Under the pieces are notes generated by a model that saw only the letters and a program-made list of their open reading frames with translations, was not told the DNA's origin and ran no database searches. Positions 35,443 to 46,133 of a stretch of DNA of 64,000 bases are shown here, piece by piece (positions within the stretch are counted from its first letter, which is position 1; each line of letters begins with the position of its first letter). Source of the stretch: Lepisosteus oculatus (taxonomy: Eukaryota > Chordata > Actinopteri > Semionotiformes > Lepisosteidae). A program made the position numbers and the translations under genes. The stretch spans positions 15,960,001 to 16,024,000 of the forward strand of contig NC_090704.1 of NCBI RefSeq assembly GCF_040954835.1, in the 5' to 3' direction.

Positions 35443-38400
35443 GTAAGGTGGAATTTATTTTTTAAATAAATAAAACAAATAAAAAAGGATGTTAAATGAG
35501 CTGAAGCTTACCATTCCATTTTTCTCCTGAGCTACAAAGACGTTCTCTTTTACCTACTGTACTGTATATTAGCATATTATTCTGATAGATATCTAAACAT
35601 GTTCTCACATGACAGGCTGCACCCAGCTTAACCTCAAAGTAACACAAATCGGAAGATATGTAAATAATGACACAGAATGGTGTTTATGGAACATGGACCA
35701 TTATTAACCTCTTCCTTCCACAGCAATTTTAGACTCCCAAGCGTCTGCTAACAGGAAAGACCCTTGATAAGACCTATTCTCATTTTCCAGTGTTTTCTCT
35801 AAGACGTGCTGACATGCCTGGAGGCACGGCTCAGCTTGTTTTTCACTGAGGTGAAAAGCAAGAGGTCTGCAAACAGCTTGCAGCCTTTGGCAATGGGTTC
35901 ACATTTACTTCCTATGTATGTACAACAAACAGAAAGACGTTCTTACATTCAGACATTTCACTTAATTCACTAGGAATAACAACACCAAAGAATTAAGCTT
36001 ACTGAAAGATATATAGAGTGTTTCAGTCAGGATAAATTTGACGTTATCTGCCTGGCTAGGGGCCGACCACTTGGCTATAGGATGAGGCTATGACCCTCAT
36101 GCAGAGTGAAGAGTGACCAAGGGGGAGCTGCAAAGATGAAGATGGGGTGGAGGAGGGATGCAAAATTCATATGCAAGGGAGAGAACAGAATTACATATAG
36201 TTTTTAGATTTTTTATGTAAGGAAGTGAGTCAAGAATGATCACAAACCACTGATTGAGGTTGACTGTTGTTAAACCCTCCCAAATTTTCATTATAAACTT
36301 CATTACACTGTTTTCTCCTGGTAAGACAGGGAATCCTTCAGGTTTTAAACATTATGTTTAATGAATTGCTTTCAGCAAATGGTGATCTCTGACTACCCTT
36401 TAACACAGTTGTAAAGATGAAAGCTTAAAGTTTGAAGCTACTGCTAGTAATGCAAAGTCAATGCTTATCGGAGATGGCAAGTTTACACTAAATACAGTGA
36501 ACTGTAGTAAATCATTGTTATAAAATGTCAAAAGTTAAACAATACTTTTATTGTAGAAACACTACAGTACATGTGTTTATTTTGCATTATCTTCATGCAG
36601 GTTTGACATTTTTTTTAAATCCTTGTTTAAATTATAATACATCATAATGAACCATCCACATAAGAGTTCATGTGTAATTTTTTTTCAGCAATTCTTTAGA
36701 TTCATTATATACTTTAATATATTAGTATTTCAGGTGGGTAGCTGCTTCAGCCTGCATAGTCTGCAAAGGAACAAGTAATAGGTTTATTCCATGCTGACAA
36801 GAGAAGAAAGAAAACACAACGTTTAGGCTGTGGAGCTTTCTTTAGGTGTTTTATTTCTTCTCTTTTCACCATGGAATAAACCTATTACTTGTTCCTTAAA
36901 TATAATATGTGCCTCAATTTTAATTCTATTCAGGAGAATAAATTATTTACTCAAATATTTTACTGAACAATGAGAAGCCAGGAAGACATTAAAATGTGTT
37001 TTTGTTCAATCTAATATACTTCCTTCATTAAAACCATTAAAAAAGAACTATTAAAGATTTCTTTCCCACCTTTTCTTTAGAATGATTTTCTAATTTACAA
37101 GATTTGAAATTTTCAGCAGTTTACATTTTTACTAGTATTCATCAGCTTTGGATTGAATACAGATGAGACAATCACATCCAGCTCCTTTTAAAGGGTGCTA
37201 AATTTGCTTGAACAGCATGGCTAGGTAGCTTGTTCCAGACATGGGGCAGAGCAGTGGCTCTGTGACTAAGGATCTGCACCTGTGACTGGAAGGTTGCCGG
37301 TTCAAATCCCATGGCTGGCAGAGGAATCCTACTCTGTTGGGCCCCTGAGCAAGGCCCTTAACCCCAGCTGCTCCAGGGGTGCCATATAATGGCTGACCCT
37401 GTGCTCTGACCCCAAGCTTCTCTCCCTGTCTGTGTCTCATCAGACTCAGCTGGGGTATGTGAAAAGAAGAATTACTAATGCAAGAAATTGTATAGGGCTA
37501 ATAAAGAAACATTAAACATTATCAATCCTTTGTGTCATGACTGGTTTGCAGTGCATTTAGGACCAAAAACGTCTGATATTCCATTTAGATCATGAAGTGG
37601 ATCTCTAGGTTGGCCTTATCAATATCTTTGATACTTTTGGAACCTTAAATATGTCCAGTCATACTCTCTTCTTATCATGATTCACAAAATTCTGTTCTTC
37701 TAATCTGCCTGAGTATGACATTTCTTTACAACTCTCCTTGAATTGATTCCAGAGCAGCAATAAAATCTTAGTTTTGCAATGTGTAAATCAAAATTGTACA
37801 CAATATTATAAAATATATTGCTAAGACATCACTTATAATGTTAATTTAATAGAGAAGAAGAACTTGCAAGAAAATATAACACTGTAAAATAAATATGAAA
37901 TGGTGGGGGTCTGCTCTTGGAATGTAAGAAATCATTCCATCAATTTCTGACTATCAAGCAAATCATATGCATCACATCATGTGGCAAATTCTTATGGTTT
38001 CTCAATAACAGTACAGTACCAGTCAAAAGTTTGAGTACTGTTGTGCTGCAGGGCAGTGATTAGCAAGGGATGGACCCTATGCGGGCAAGATGTAACAAGA
38101 CACTAAAGTAACAGGGAAATCCAAGGTCATGGTCAAAGACTAGCAAAAGGGTCAAGAGCCAAAATACTAGGAAAAAGGTAGCAAAAGGATTCAAAGACAA
38201 ATATCGAAAATCATGGTCAAAAGTGTAGCCAAAAGTCCAAAACAAACCAAGAAATATTCCAGAGAAGGTATTGCCATACAATCTGTAGCTCACAAAGTTT
38301 GAACCAATACTGAGCACTGATAGAACAGGGAACAAGGTTTAAATAGGCTGGAGGGGAGGCGTGGTGATGAGTTAATGCGGGGATGAAGTACTAGCTCTTA

Positions 38401-41400
38401 GTTGGGGTGTCCTCTGGTAGCGGGATGTTGGAAGTGTAACAAGTACACCTGCTTAAAACCAGGTTTTTCATGATTATCTGTGCTTTAAACTGTATAAACT
38501 TGTCTATAAACACTCAATATTCAATTACATGATATGTGTACTTATAATCTTATATAAACTACATTCAAAATGTTAATTTTTCATTTTCAATTAAATGAAC
38601 ACCCAGAGCAAGCGGATTTCAGTCTGAAGTCCAGGTTAGTTAAAAGTCAGAAATGTGTATAACATGGTGTTAAAACACTAAATGAACTGTCCCAGAAATA
38701 AAAGCTTAGCTCAATGCAACTAGAAGTACAGATGTTTCAACATCAAATGTTCAGAGGAGGTTAATGTACGTGAAGCTGGCCTACCAGAAAGAATTGCTGT
38801 AAAGAAACCATTGTTAAGATAGATACATTATTGATCCCATGAGGGAAATTGCAGTGCAACAGCAGCTTAACACAGACAACACAGCCACAGTGTAATGAAT
38901 GATACAATAATAATAATAGTACAATACATACAATACAATCAGTACAGTGAGGGGTGCACTAAAAGAGTTACTCACAGTCCGGACACACAAAGAACAAACT
39001 AGAACAGAACAGTACGCAGAAAAATCGTATCACACATATGAATATAAATATAGTTATAGATATAAATATAAATGTATTGCACAGGTCCCTGGCATATATT
39101 GCACAAAAAACGGTTGTAAACGGGAAAAGAAAAGAAAGAGAACAGATGTAGCAGTAGATGTGTAGATGCGTTCAGTCCAGAAACAGGTCACTGTCAATGT
39201 TGCCTCTGCCCAGACGCAAGGTGGATGCGTTGTACAGTCTTATGGCAGAAGGCAAGAATTACCTCCTGTAGCGCTCCCTGTCGCACCGTGGATGAATCAG
39301 TCTATTGCTGAATGTGCTCTTCATTTCTGCAAGCCTGTCATAGAGGGGATGGGAGATGTTGTCCACAATGGCCTCTAGTTTGGACACCATTCTCCTCTCA
39401 GCCACTACTTCCAAGGGATCCAGGTCAGACCCAATGACAGAGCTTGCTCTCCTGATGAGCTTGTTCAGCCTTTTAGAATCCACTGCTCTAAACCAGGGCC
39501 CCAGCATACCACTGCATAGAAAATGGCACTCTCTACCACCGACTGATAGAACATATGAAGCATCTTACTACATACAGTACATTGAAGGACCTGAGCCTCC
39601 GCAAGAGTTGGCTCTGTACCTTCTTATAGATGGCCTAGATGTTCTTAGACCGTTCCAGTCTATCGTCGATGTGCACTCCCAGGTACTTGTACGAGTCCAC
39701 CATCTCCACGCCACTCCCATGGATGTAGACAGGAGTAGGTTTGACCTTTTTCCTCCTGAAATCTACCACCAGTTCCTTTGTCTTTGTTATATTCAGTTCC
39801 AAGTGGTTCACCCCTCACCACTCCACAAAGCTGCTGTCCAGTCCTCTGTACTCCTCCTCCTGCTCACCCTTGATACATTACACAATTGCAGAGTTATCTG
39901 AGAAGATATGAAGAGTGCAGAATGAGAGGAAGAGACTTGCCTAGTTGCCAGCTTCACCTCCTCTGAACAGTTGATGTTGAAACATCTGTACTTCTAGTTG
40001 CTTCTGGTTTCGCAGACTTTTGACTCTAATGAATGTATTGTCTGATTCTGAGGTCACCTTTGTCCTGCCAGACCTTTATCGGTCCTTATGAGTGCCAGTT
40101 TCTTTATATCTTTTGATAGTCTTGGCCACAGCTCTTACTGACACTTGCAAAGTCCTTGCAATTTGCAATTTGTCTTAAAGATTGACCTTCATTTCCTTAA
40201 AGTAATTATAGGCTGTCTTTTTTCTTTGCTTGCTGAACAAATTTTGCCATGTTCATTCAGGAATTACAAACTTTTGCCCATGCTCCCTATATTTATAGTA
40301 GTCGTGGACCCTCACCAGTTTATCAATTATTGGTGACAAAAGGTAAATGAGGTAACATGCTAGTTAACTTGGGTGTTCATTTAATTGAAAATGAAAAATT
40401 AACATTTTTAATGCAGTACACTTAAGATTATAAGTATACATATCATGTAATTAAATATTAAGTGTTTGTAGACAGGGTTATACAGTTTAAAGCACAGGTT
40501 ATCATGAAAAACCTGGCTTCAAGCAGGTGTACTCAAACTTGACTGGTACTGTGCATACTGTACGTATTTCCCATGGCTGTAGGGCTAAACCCGTCAACAG
40601 CAACTCTCAGCAGCTGGTGTCTGAATTCCTACAGTACAGTGAAAGCGAAGTGACAAAGGTACCTCCAGATAAGCCTGTCCCAGCAGTTCACCTGCTCACA
40701 GAACATTTGGAGGCCCAGGAACTAATTCCCCAGCAAACAAAGAAAAAGCAGGTAAAACGTGAGACAAACTATGTCTTTCATTATGTTTGGGAGAACTGAA
40801 GTGTATTATTTCAGAAGAACATCAAAGTAGCACAAAATCTGTAAACTTAGTGTTCATGCTTAGATCTCTGAAATTGAGCTTAATTGATTTAATTTTAAAA
40901 TTGTGACAATTATTAATCAGTAGTCAAAGTGGAGTTCTATGATGCTGTATGAGGCTGATACTGTATTCCAGGAAAACAATTCCTATTGGTATTTGTTTCA
41001 CAAACCTGCCTAAGGTGTTTTTTTGAGGAATGTAAATGTGTGAATCCATAGGCTTTGGACAGACTGGATGTTTACTTGTCATAAGACAAGGTGTGACAGC
41101 CCCATCAGGGGATCACACCTTGTCTTATATTCATTGTCAGAAAGCAGGTATGCAGAGGAGCACTGGCCAGACTGCAGAGGAGGGTCACTCACATGAACTC
41201 CAGGTAAGTAGAGGAGACTTCCCAAGACAGAGGTGTTTCCAGTTCAATCTTGGATAGTGAACAGGCAACACTCAGCATTGCAGTAATATGAAGCACTCAG
41301 AGATTTTTTTTCAGTGATACTGCAACATCATTTTTATAAGAAATACTTTATGAAAAAATCCATAAATTGACATATAAGAATGTGCACATATGGATAATGT

Positions 41401-44400
41401 TTCAGTCATTCAGTTGTACCACATTACAGCGGTGATAAATACACAATGTATGTAAAAAAGCATCATTATTCCCAGCATTTACTGTATTGCTGGGGAAGCT
41501 GCAAAGTTGTCAGAGCCTGAGGAACTGTGAAAAAGGGAGAGAATGTTTAATATGTGTTCCTCAGGTGCTGACGACTTTGCAGTGACAACGTGTATTTCCA
41601 AAACCAAGCCCTCAAAATACACTCTTTTTTCATCAACAGAGGATACCCCACCCATATTATTGAAGGGCCCTCAGCCCTCGGATCATCAACTCAATCAGGA
41701 ACTCCTGGCCTCACAACTGCATTCTGTTGGTGCTTCCCTACCACCCTAACACACTTTTTATCCCCAGGACCATCAATGACAACTTCCCCATCTTACAGGA
41801 TGATCCCTCCACTGGTACCCTTTTTTCTGACCGCCCCATCATCTCATATCACTGACAACCTAATCTGCGAAATCTTCTTGTTCACAGCTCCCTTGACTGC
41901 CCTCAGCAATCATCCACACCAGGCACCTTCCCCTGCAACAGAACTCCCTGAATATATATCTAATACCACTCTCATTCAATGCCCCACTAGACAATTCCGG
42001 TTCACTCAGATGACATCTTGCACCTCCAACAACCTTGTTTACTGCATCTCTTGCAGACAATGCTCAGCTATCTACAGTACGTTGGAGAAACAGGAAGGAG
42101 ACTGGGAGACCACTTCAGGGAATATGTCAGGGCAGTGACGATCAAAGATCTCTCCAAGCCCATAGTTTCTCATTTTACTTCTAACGGCTACAATCACATT
42201 GATCTCTCTGTCTTCATTCTCAAAGAAGGGTTTCTCAACTCCCATTGCAGAAAGACATCTGTAACCAAAATTATCCTGAAACTAGTATCACACCACCCTC
42301 CTTCTCTCAACAACAGACTCTTTCCTTCTAGTCCTCTCTATTAATTTGCAGGTCTCAAATTCACACCTCTCTTTACCCCACCACCCTGCTGGTGCCTGCT
42401 CTGCTTCTGTCCTGCTCCCACCTACTCTCCGCTCCCAGCTTTTGTTCTCCCACACTTTATCAGCTGCTGACTTTCCTCTATTTCTCACACCTCTCCAGAA
42501 GAAGTCTCCACAGCTGAAATGTTGTGTTTCTTTTCAACATGGAATAAACCTTTATTTGCTCCTTTGCATATCTAACTTTAGTCTGCTATGGGAATGCTCA
42601 GGGACCCAGGCCCGCTCTCCACCATTGTGAGAAAAGAATTGCAGAGCTGGACATCAGTTGGCTTGGAGAGTGTAGAGGAGGAACTTAAACAGCTAGATCC
42701 AACATACTCTGGAATTGTCCACCAATCTCAGCTCCTTCTGGCCTTCTTACGGCAAGAAGCTCCGCTCCTGTTGTCAACTATGAGACTTCTCCTCAAGACC
42801 TTTGCTGACCCAACCAATCCAGAGCAGGTAAAAACTCAATGATGGTGATAACAATCATTACTATTATTAAGAATAATATAAAAGTGTATCTTAATTTTCA
42901 AAATTTTAAATATTTACAATATTTAATAAAATATTTATTTTTAACTCTTTTGTCAGGTGATTTACTTTTTCATATAGGCTTTATTTGTTAATATTTGTGA
43001 TAAATCTCATCTGTGGAAATCACACATGCAGTAGCAGTAGTTCTTGTCAAGATTCTTCTGAAGTGATTTATTCTATTTCTCTAAACTATGTAAGACATTA
43101 AATACAAGTGGCATGGAAATGTGAATCGAAAAAATGCATATTCTATACACATCCCAAAAAAAAAACAGATATTGTATTGTCCTGCCTAAATATACAAATG
43201 TGTAAATTGGTAATTTTTTCACAACAATCACATACTGTAGGTGCACTATAGGCAGCTACTAGATCTGATTGCTGGAGCTGTGAAGACCGAAGGACAGAAA
43301 GTAAATATAGAGACACATTGTTCAAGAACTAGTGATGACCAAGTACTGTCAGCAGCTGTAACTCCAACTGAAATAACTGACATTGCAAGGTATGTGTATG
43401 TTTATTATTTTGTTTGTTACACATTTAACAGAAATTTATGATTTTTTAGTTAAAAAAAACTATAATCCGACTTTTAAGGGGAAGTCTTGAACACCACAAT
43501 TCTTCTTTCCTATAAAATTAAGTAGTGCCTTTTAACAGGATTGGCAGCTTCTGTAATAGATAAAATTGGTCAGACTCTACTGTTGAGCATACTGTATACT
43601 AAGTATACATTTTCTTGTTTTTATTAAGCAGAACAATCATAAAAAATGGGGAAGGCACACAATCAGTTTATCAACAAGTAACAAAGGATTATCAGGTAAA
43701 CTTGGATGCAGTAAGATGTTTCAAAAGAATCCCACACAAACCTGGCATGCACACAGCACACATTTGACATACAGTAGTGTATTTTTTGTGTGTTTGACTA
43801 AGAATGATTAAATTAATCCCTTCATCGGTGCAACCCAGTTCTAATTGAAGATGTATTTTTTATTTAAAAAGTTTGCATTAGTAGTAAATTATTAAAAAAA
43901 CTTTACTGTTCTGATTTAATGGAAAGTAAGGATTCATTTGAAATGGTACAATTTTAAGAATACACTAGAATTGGGAAACACAAAGATTATTCAATCCAAA
44001 GACTTATGATTTAGGTTTGTTAGTGCAATAAAACTATCTCTTGTTTGTTTCTGGTTTTGCAGACCAATGATGAACAAGTATATGCAAAGAGCAAGAATGT
44101 AAGGCCACAGATCCAGAGGTTTTCCAAGTCTACAGGCAGTGAGAGGCAGGGAGAGATGCAGCTCCCCACATATGGAGAAACCTGGCTGCAAAGGTTCCAA
44201 CGAATGGAAAAAGGCTTGCACATGTGCGACTACAAAAACACAGGTACTAAAAGACCAGAGTTCCAAACTAAGGTTTTCACACTTAAACCAATTTTTGGGT
44301 GCCTTAAAATATTTTATCATGCTCATCATTGCTATAAAGCATTTCAGAAAATTAAAACAAACTTTTCTCGTCAACAAAAAAACTTTTAAATATCACGAAC

Positions 44401-46133
44401 AATGAATCAGTGGATTAAAGATTTTTTTGCATTCTTCATTTATTTTCACATGATGCTCAGTTCAGCATGATTCCTATACTTAAAAACACACATTGCTGCA
44501 TCACTGCTGCAAAGCTAGTTATAGCAGTTTACAGTACGTCACTGACTCAAGCCACAAGCTGCATGACTGCTGTAAGTGATTGCAGCTGGGGAGCTGTATA
44601 ACAAATACCACTCAACAGCAAGAGTCAATGGACTTACAGGACACATAACAAGGATCATTCTGCAAGCTTTTTTGAAAAACTCTTCCTGGGATACTATTTA
44701 TGTATATAGTATATACTGTATAGTTTATCTCCCAAAACAGAGTCATAATGCTCAACATTAATGAATTAATGCTCAAGAGCATTAAATCCTGAGTCTGCTG
44801 AGGTAGGTTATAAATAAGAAAGAATGTTTAAAGCTTAATAAAAGTGTCTAAGATTTTACAACTCTTTGTTTTTGATTGTTCTATGCTTAGCCATGTGTAT
44901 CTATGACTATTTGTCTGGGTTTTGTCTTTCTTGTCAGACAAGTGAAGTGAACTTGTATAGTAAGCATAGATTGCATTCTATGCTCAAGAAATTTCAGTAA
45001 AAAAATTAAATTAAATAAATAATTAAATTAAAACTTTTGAGCTTAAAAATAAAATGCTGTACAACAGCATAGGGAATTATTCGTTTCACCACTTAGCTGC
45101 AACATATACATTTGACCACATTCATCCAGGGCACTGAGGTATCAGGTACAGTCAGAGGTGTGATACAAAACCCAGTAAACTGTTTCAGAGAAATTCCAAG
45201 AAAATATTCATAGTTTGAAATGCCACTGAAGATATCAATTATCCGTGCCTTCCTACACATATAATTCCTACTGTATATTTGTGTAACAGTGCCAGACAAA
45301 TGAAACAAATTCCAGGTTATTATTGACTTGTTCAACAATAGGCAACCTTGACTTTTCCATTCTATTAATTGCAAGTCATTGTTGCAGATAATCCTTAATT
45401 ATGAAAGTGCTCTTTAGTACCTGGATCAATTAAAGAATGAGCATATTTGAAGAGATGAATGGAGCAATTCCTGGAGGGCCCAGTGTTGTCTGGGTTTGGT
45501 TCCATTTGCATTCTCAGTTACATAGTGGGTCTAATAATTTAATTAGCTGCAAAACTGCTATCCTAACCAGGCTCCATGAAGATTTATAAGTCTGTACCCT
45601 TAATGAAGTGAATGGCTTGTGTAATCAATTTAAAGGACCTTAAGAAAAAATCTATGCATGTTTGAGAAAAGTACATTGATTGTTTGCCTGCTCAGGTTGG
45701 AACAAAATCTAGAAGGCCTTCCTAGAACTGTGTTTGTGGCTGTTGGAATGGAGAATTGAACAATTCTCAAAAAACAAAGCAGCCATGACATAACTATTAC
45801 ATAATCGAAGCACATCTGATCTACATTTGTAATTTTATTCAGATCACAATGCATAGCACAAATTATTAATCTGAATCGTTTCAAAAGTTCTCATACAGTG
45901 ATTTCCCAATTCATTTGGTAAATGATTATGCTTTATAACTTAATAATTTGAGGACTTTGCTTATGTTTACAGGCTACCTTGAGAAGGATGAAGCAAAACG
46001 TCTAATCCACAATTACAATCTCATTTTCAACTTGAATTTGAGTCCCTTGAAAATTAGTGAGGGACTTCATACTTTTCAATCTGAAGGGGTAGTCAACTTG
46101 GATTCATTGCTGCATTATCTTAAAGAATTGTGA
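35339..46133 (+). CDS. C1orf87: C1orf87 orthologue (EF-hand-related protein), whole gene
   Basis: Eight coding exons join in phase: 35339-35442, 40583-40751, 41063-41203, 42582-42827, 43241-43389, 43632-43695, 44063-44243 and 45973-46133; 1215 bp, 404 residues plus stop. Diagnostic matches to human C1orf87 from memory: STPEVVVKIIGSKHVKYFVD at the N-terminus, GDHTLSYIH in the middle, SGIVHQSQL, and at the C-terminus ETWLQRFQRME and RLIHNYNLIFNLNLSP ending YLKEL. The human protein, described as an EF-hand carcinoma-related protein, is about 546 residues. The central ~90-residue stretch after the VHYRQLL region is not visible here, so the fish form is shorter or I have missed exons. All splice sites are GT-AG. 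No frameshift or stop was found, so the gene is probably functional. Molecular role unknown. It is followed in the same direction by a CYP2 gene, as in human. Confidence 0.87.
35960..36310 (-). repeat. unclassified repeat B, copy 1 (C1orf87 intron 1)
   Basis: Read on the minus strand it matches the family at 48690-49070, 49870-50215, 51185-51345 and 55290-55640. Shared blocks are GATGACAACA..AAGTTCAATCA, CACCTTTGCAGCTCCCC, CATGGGGGTC.TAGCC, ACTGTGACTGAAACACT and GTTATTCCTAGTGAA. About 350 bp; class unknown. Confidence 0.65.
36735..36897. mobile_element. Penelope-like terminal fold-back
   Basis: The left arm begins CAGGTGGGTAGCTGCTTCAG and GGAACAAGTAATAGGTTTAT (minus sense). The right arm ends CATGGAATAAACCTATTACT. 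It has the same outer ends as 17987-20745 with the body missing. It lies in C1orf87 intron 1. Confidence 0.75.
37160..37830 (-). repeat. CR1-like LINE fragment, split by a SINE
   Basis: 37160-37237 has CAATCACATCCAGCTCCTTT and AACAGCATGGCTAGGTAGC (reverse of the CR1 C-terminal coding region). 37511-37830 continues with TTCTTCTAATCTGCCTGAGT, AGAGCAGCAATAAAATC and AAATTGTACACAATATT. Interrupted by the SINE at 37238-37510. Confidence 0.6.
37238..37510 (+). repeat. tRNA-derived SINE, copy 2 (sense)
   Basis: The head has GTGGCTCTGTGACTAAGGAT (A-box region) and GGTTCAAATCCC (B box). The body has TTGGGCCCCTGAGCAAGGCC and CTGACCCTGTGCTCTGACCC, and the end has AAGAAATTGTATAGGGCTAA..AATAAAG. It is inserted in CR1-like LINE sequence. 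Not a functional tRNA gene. Confidence 0.8.
38039..38441 (-). mobile_element. solo LTR, gypsy-like, copy 4
   Basis: Starts TGTTGTGCTGC, ends GTGTAACA, with a perfect 5-bp duplication AGTAC (38034-38038, 38442-38446). It shares GGACCCTATGCGGG with the copy at 8818. The sense strand is minus, with a TTTAAATAGG TATA-like box near 38338. It is inserted within the terminal repeat of the Tc1 element. Confidence 0.82.
38822..39902 (-). mobile_element. Rex1-like LINE, 5'-truncated
   Basis: The 3' tail at the left end reads CATTATTGATCCCATGAGGG. On the minus strand 39259-39507 encodes the LINE ORF C-terminus, with RLNKLIRRASSVIGSDLDPL and then ERRMVSKLEAIVDN and HPRCDRERYRR. Flanked by a 6-bp duplication AAGATA (38816-38821, 39903-39908). 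Further reverse transcriptase sequence lies in broken frames up to 39900. Plus-strand ORFs here are shadows. Confidence 0.78.
40583..40751 (+). CDS. C1orf87: C1orf87 coding exon 2
   Basis: Encodes ..NSQQLVSEFLQYSESEV.. PDKPVPAVHLLTEHLEAQEL and ends AAAAAGCAG|GTAAAA in phase 0. Start 40583 (after GGCTGTAG) gives the same residue spacing to DKPVP as in human; 40601 (after GTCAACAG) keeps phase too. It begins only about 25 bp after the fold-back Tc1 element ends. Confidence 0.8.
41063..41203 (+). CDS. C1orf87: C1orf87 coding exon 3
   Basis: 141 bp, phase 0 on both sides, bounded by TTTGGACAG and CAG|GTAAGT. SGDHTLSYIH aligns with human TGDQSLSYVHG. An alternative acceptor at 41140 would give a 63-bp exon but lose this match. 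The exon contains a perfect 16-bp inverted repeat (41081-41096 / 41113-41128). Confidence 0.75.
41505..42569 (+). mobile_element. Penelope-like element in C1orf87 intron 3, decayed
   Basis: 41560-42330 is a degenerate relative of the 19700-20490 coding region: FxNQALKIHSFFINRGYPTH, the linker, a YCISC..C.AIY..ETGRR GIY-YIG remnant, and HFTSNGYNH. It has several frameshifts. The first ~55 bp (41505-41560) are in reverse orientation (AGGAACTGTGAAAAAGGGAG), so this too is a head-to-head copy with a very short left arm. The 3' end reads CATGGAATAAACCTTTATTT and stops 12 bp before C1orf87 exon 4. Confidence 0.78.
42582..42827 (+). CDS. C1orf87: C1orf87 coding exon 4
   Basis: 246 bp, phase 0. Encodes VRKELQSW.., LDPTYSGIVHQSQLLLAFLR and LLLKTFADP, aligning with the human VRRELKSRP...LDPISSGFLLQSQL region (an EF-hand-like helix pair). 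The acceptor CTAACTTTAG lies 12 bp after the end of a Penelope copy. Confidence 0.88.
43241..43389 (+). CDS. C1orf87: C1orf87 coding exon 5
   Basis: 149 bp. Starts VHYRQLLDLIAGAV, matching human VNYEKLLWFL. It ends in phase 2 at AAG|GTATGT. The acceptor is CATACTGTAG, so the splice AG sits at the end of a TACTGTA heptamer. Confidence 0.82.
43632..43695 (+). CDS. C1orf87: C1orf87 coding exon 6
   Basis: 64 bp between TTAAGCAG and CAG|GTAAAC. The phases fit both neighbours. Encodes TIIKNGEGTQSVYQQVTKDY. I see no specific human match, so this exon rests on splice sites and phase. Confidence 0.6.
44063..44243 (+). CDS. C1orf87: C1orf87 coding exon 7
   Basis: 181 bp between GGTTTTGCAG and G|GTACTA. 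Encodes ETWLQRFQRMEKGLHMCDYK, matching human ETWIDRFRKLENALYLCDLS. It ends in phase 1. Confidence 0.88.
45973..46133 (+). CDS. C1orf87: C1orf87 last coding exon
   Basis: 161 bp from TTTACAG to TGA at 46131-46133. Encodes GYLEKDEAKRLIHNYNLIFN.. and ends LLHYLKEL, matching the human C-terminus RRLIHNYNLIYN...LRYLKEL. A possible AATAAA lies near 46735, after a 5S-derived SINE. Confidence 0.92.

Larger units (their letters stand above)
38011..40557. mobile_element. fold-back Tc1-like element with nested insertions
   Basis: The ends are long inverted repeats starting CAGTACCAGTCAAAAGTTTG (left) and its complement at about 40536-40557. The inner TIR (about 38447-38600 against 40355-40535) matches over roughly 200 bp. 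The left half runs in plus Tc1 sense up to about 39940 (CAGATGTTTCAACATCAAAT, GCTGTAAAGAAACCATTGTT, GAAGAGACTTGCC). The right half is the 5' part of a Tc1 transposase in minus sense, with pieces reading IGVSVRTVAK-like and TIKRYKETGTHKDRP. So two 5' halves face each other. A solo LTR and a Rex1-like LINE sit inside it. It is located in C1orf87 intron 1. Confidence 0.8.

Noticed and set aside
37238..37510. Possible tRNA gene (B box GGTTCAAATCC)
   Set aside because: Cloverleaf pairing is not maintained and two more copies share the long body, so it is a SINE head.
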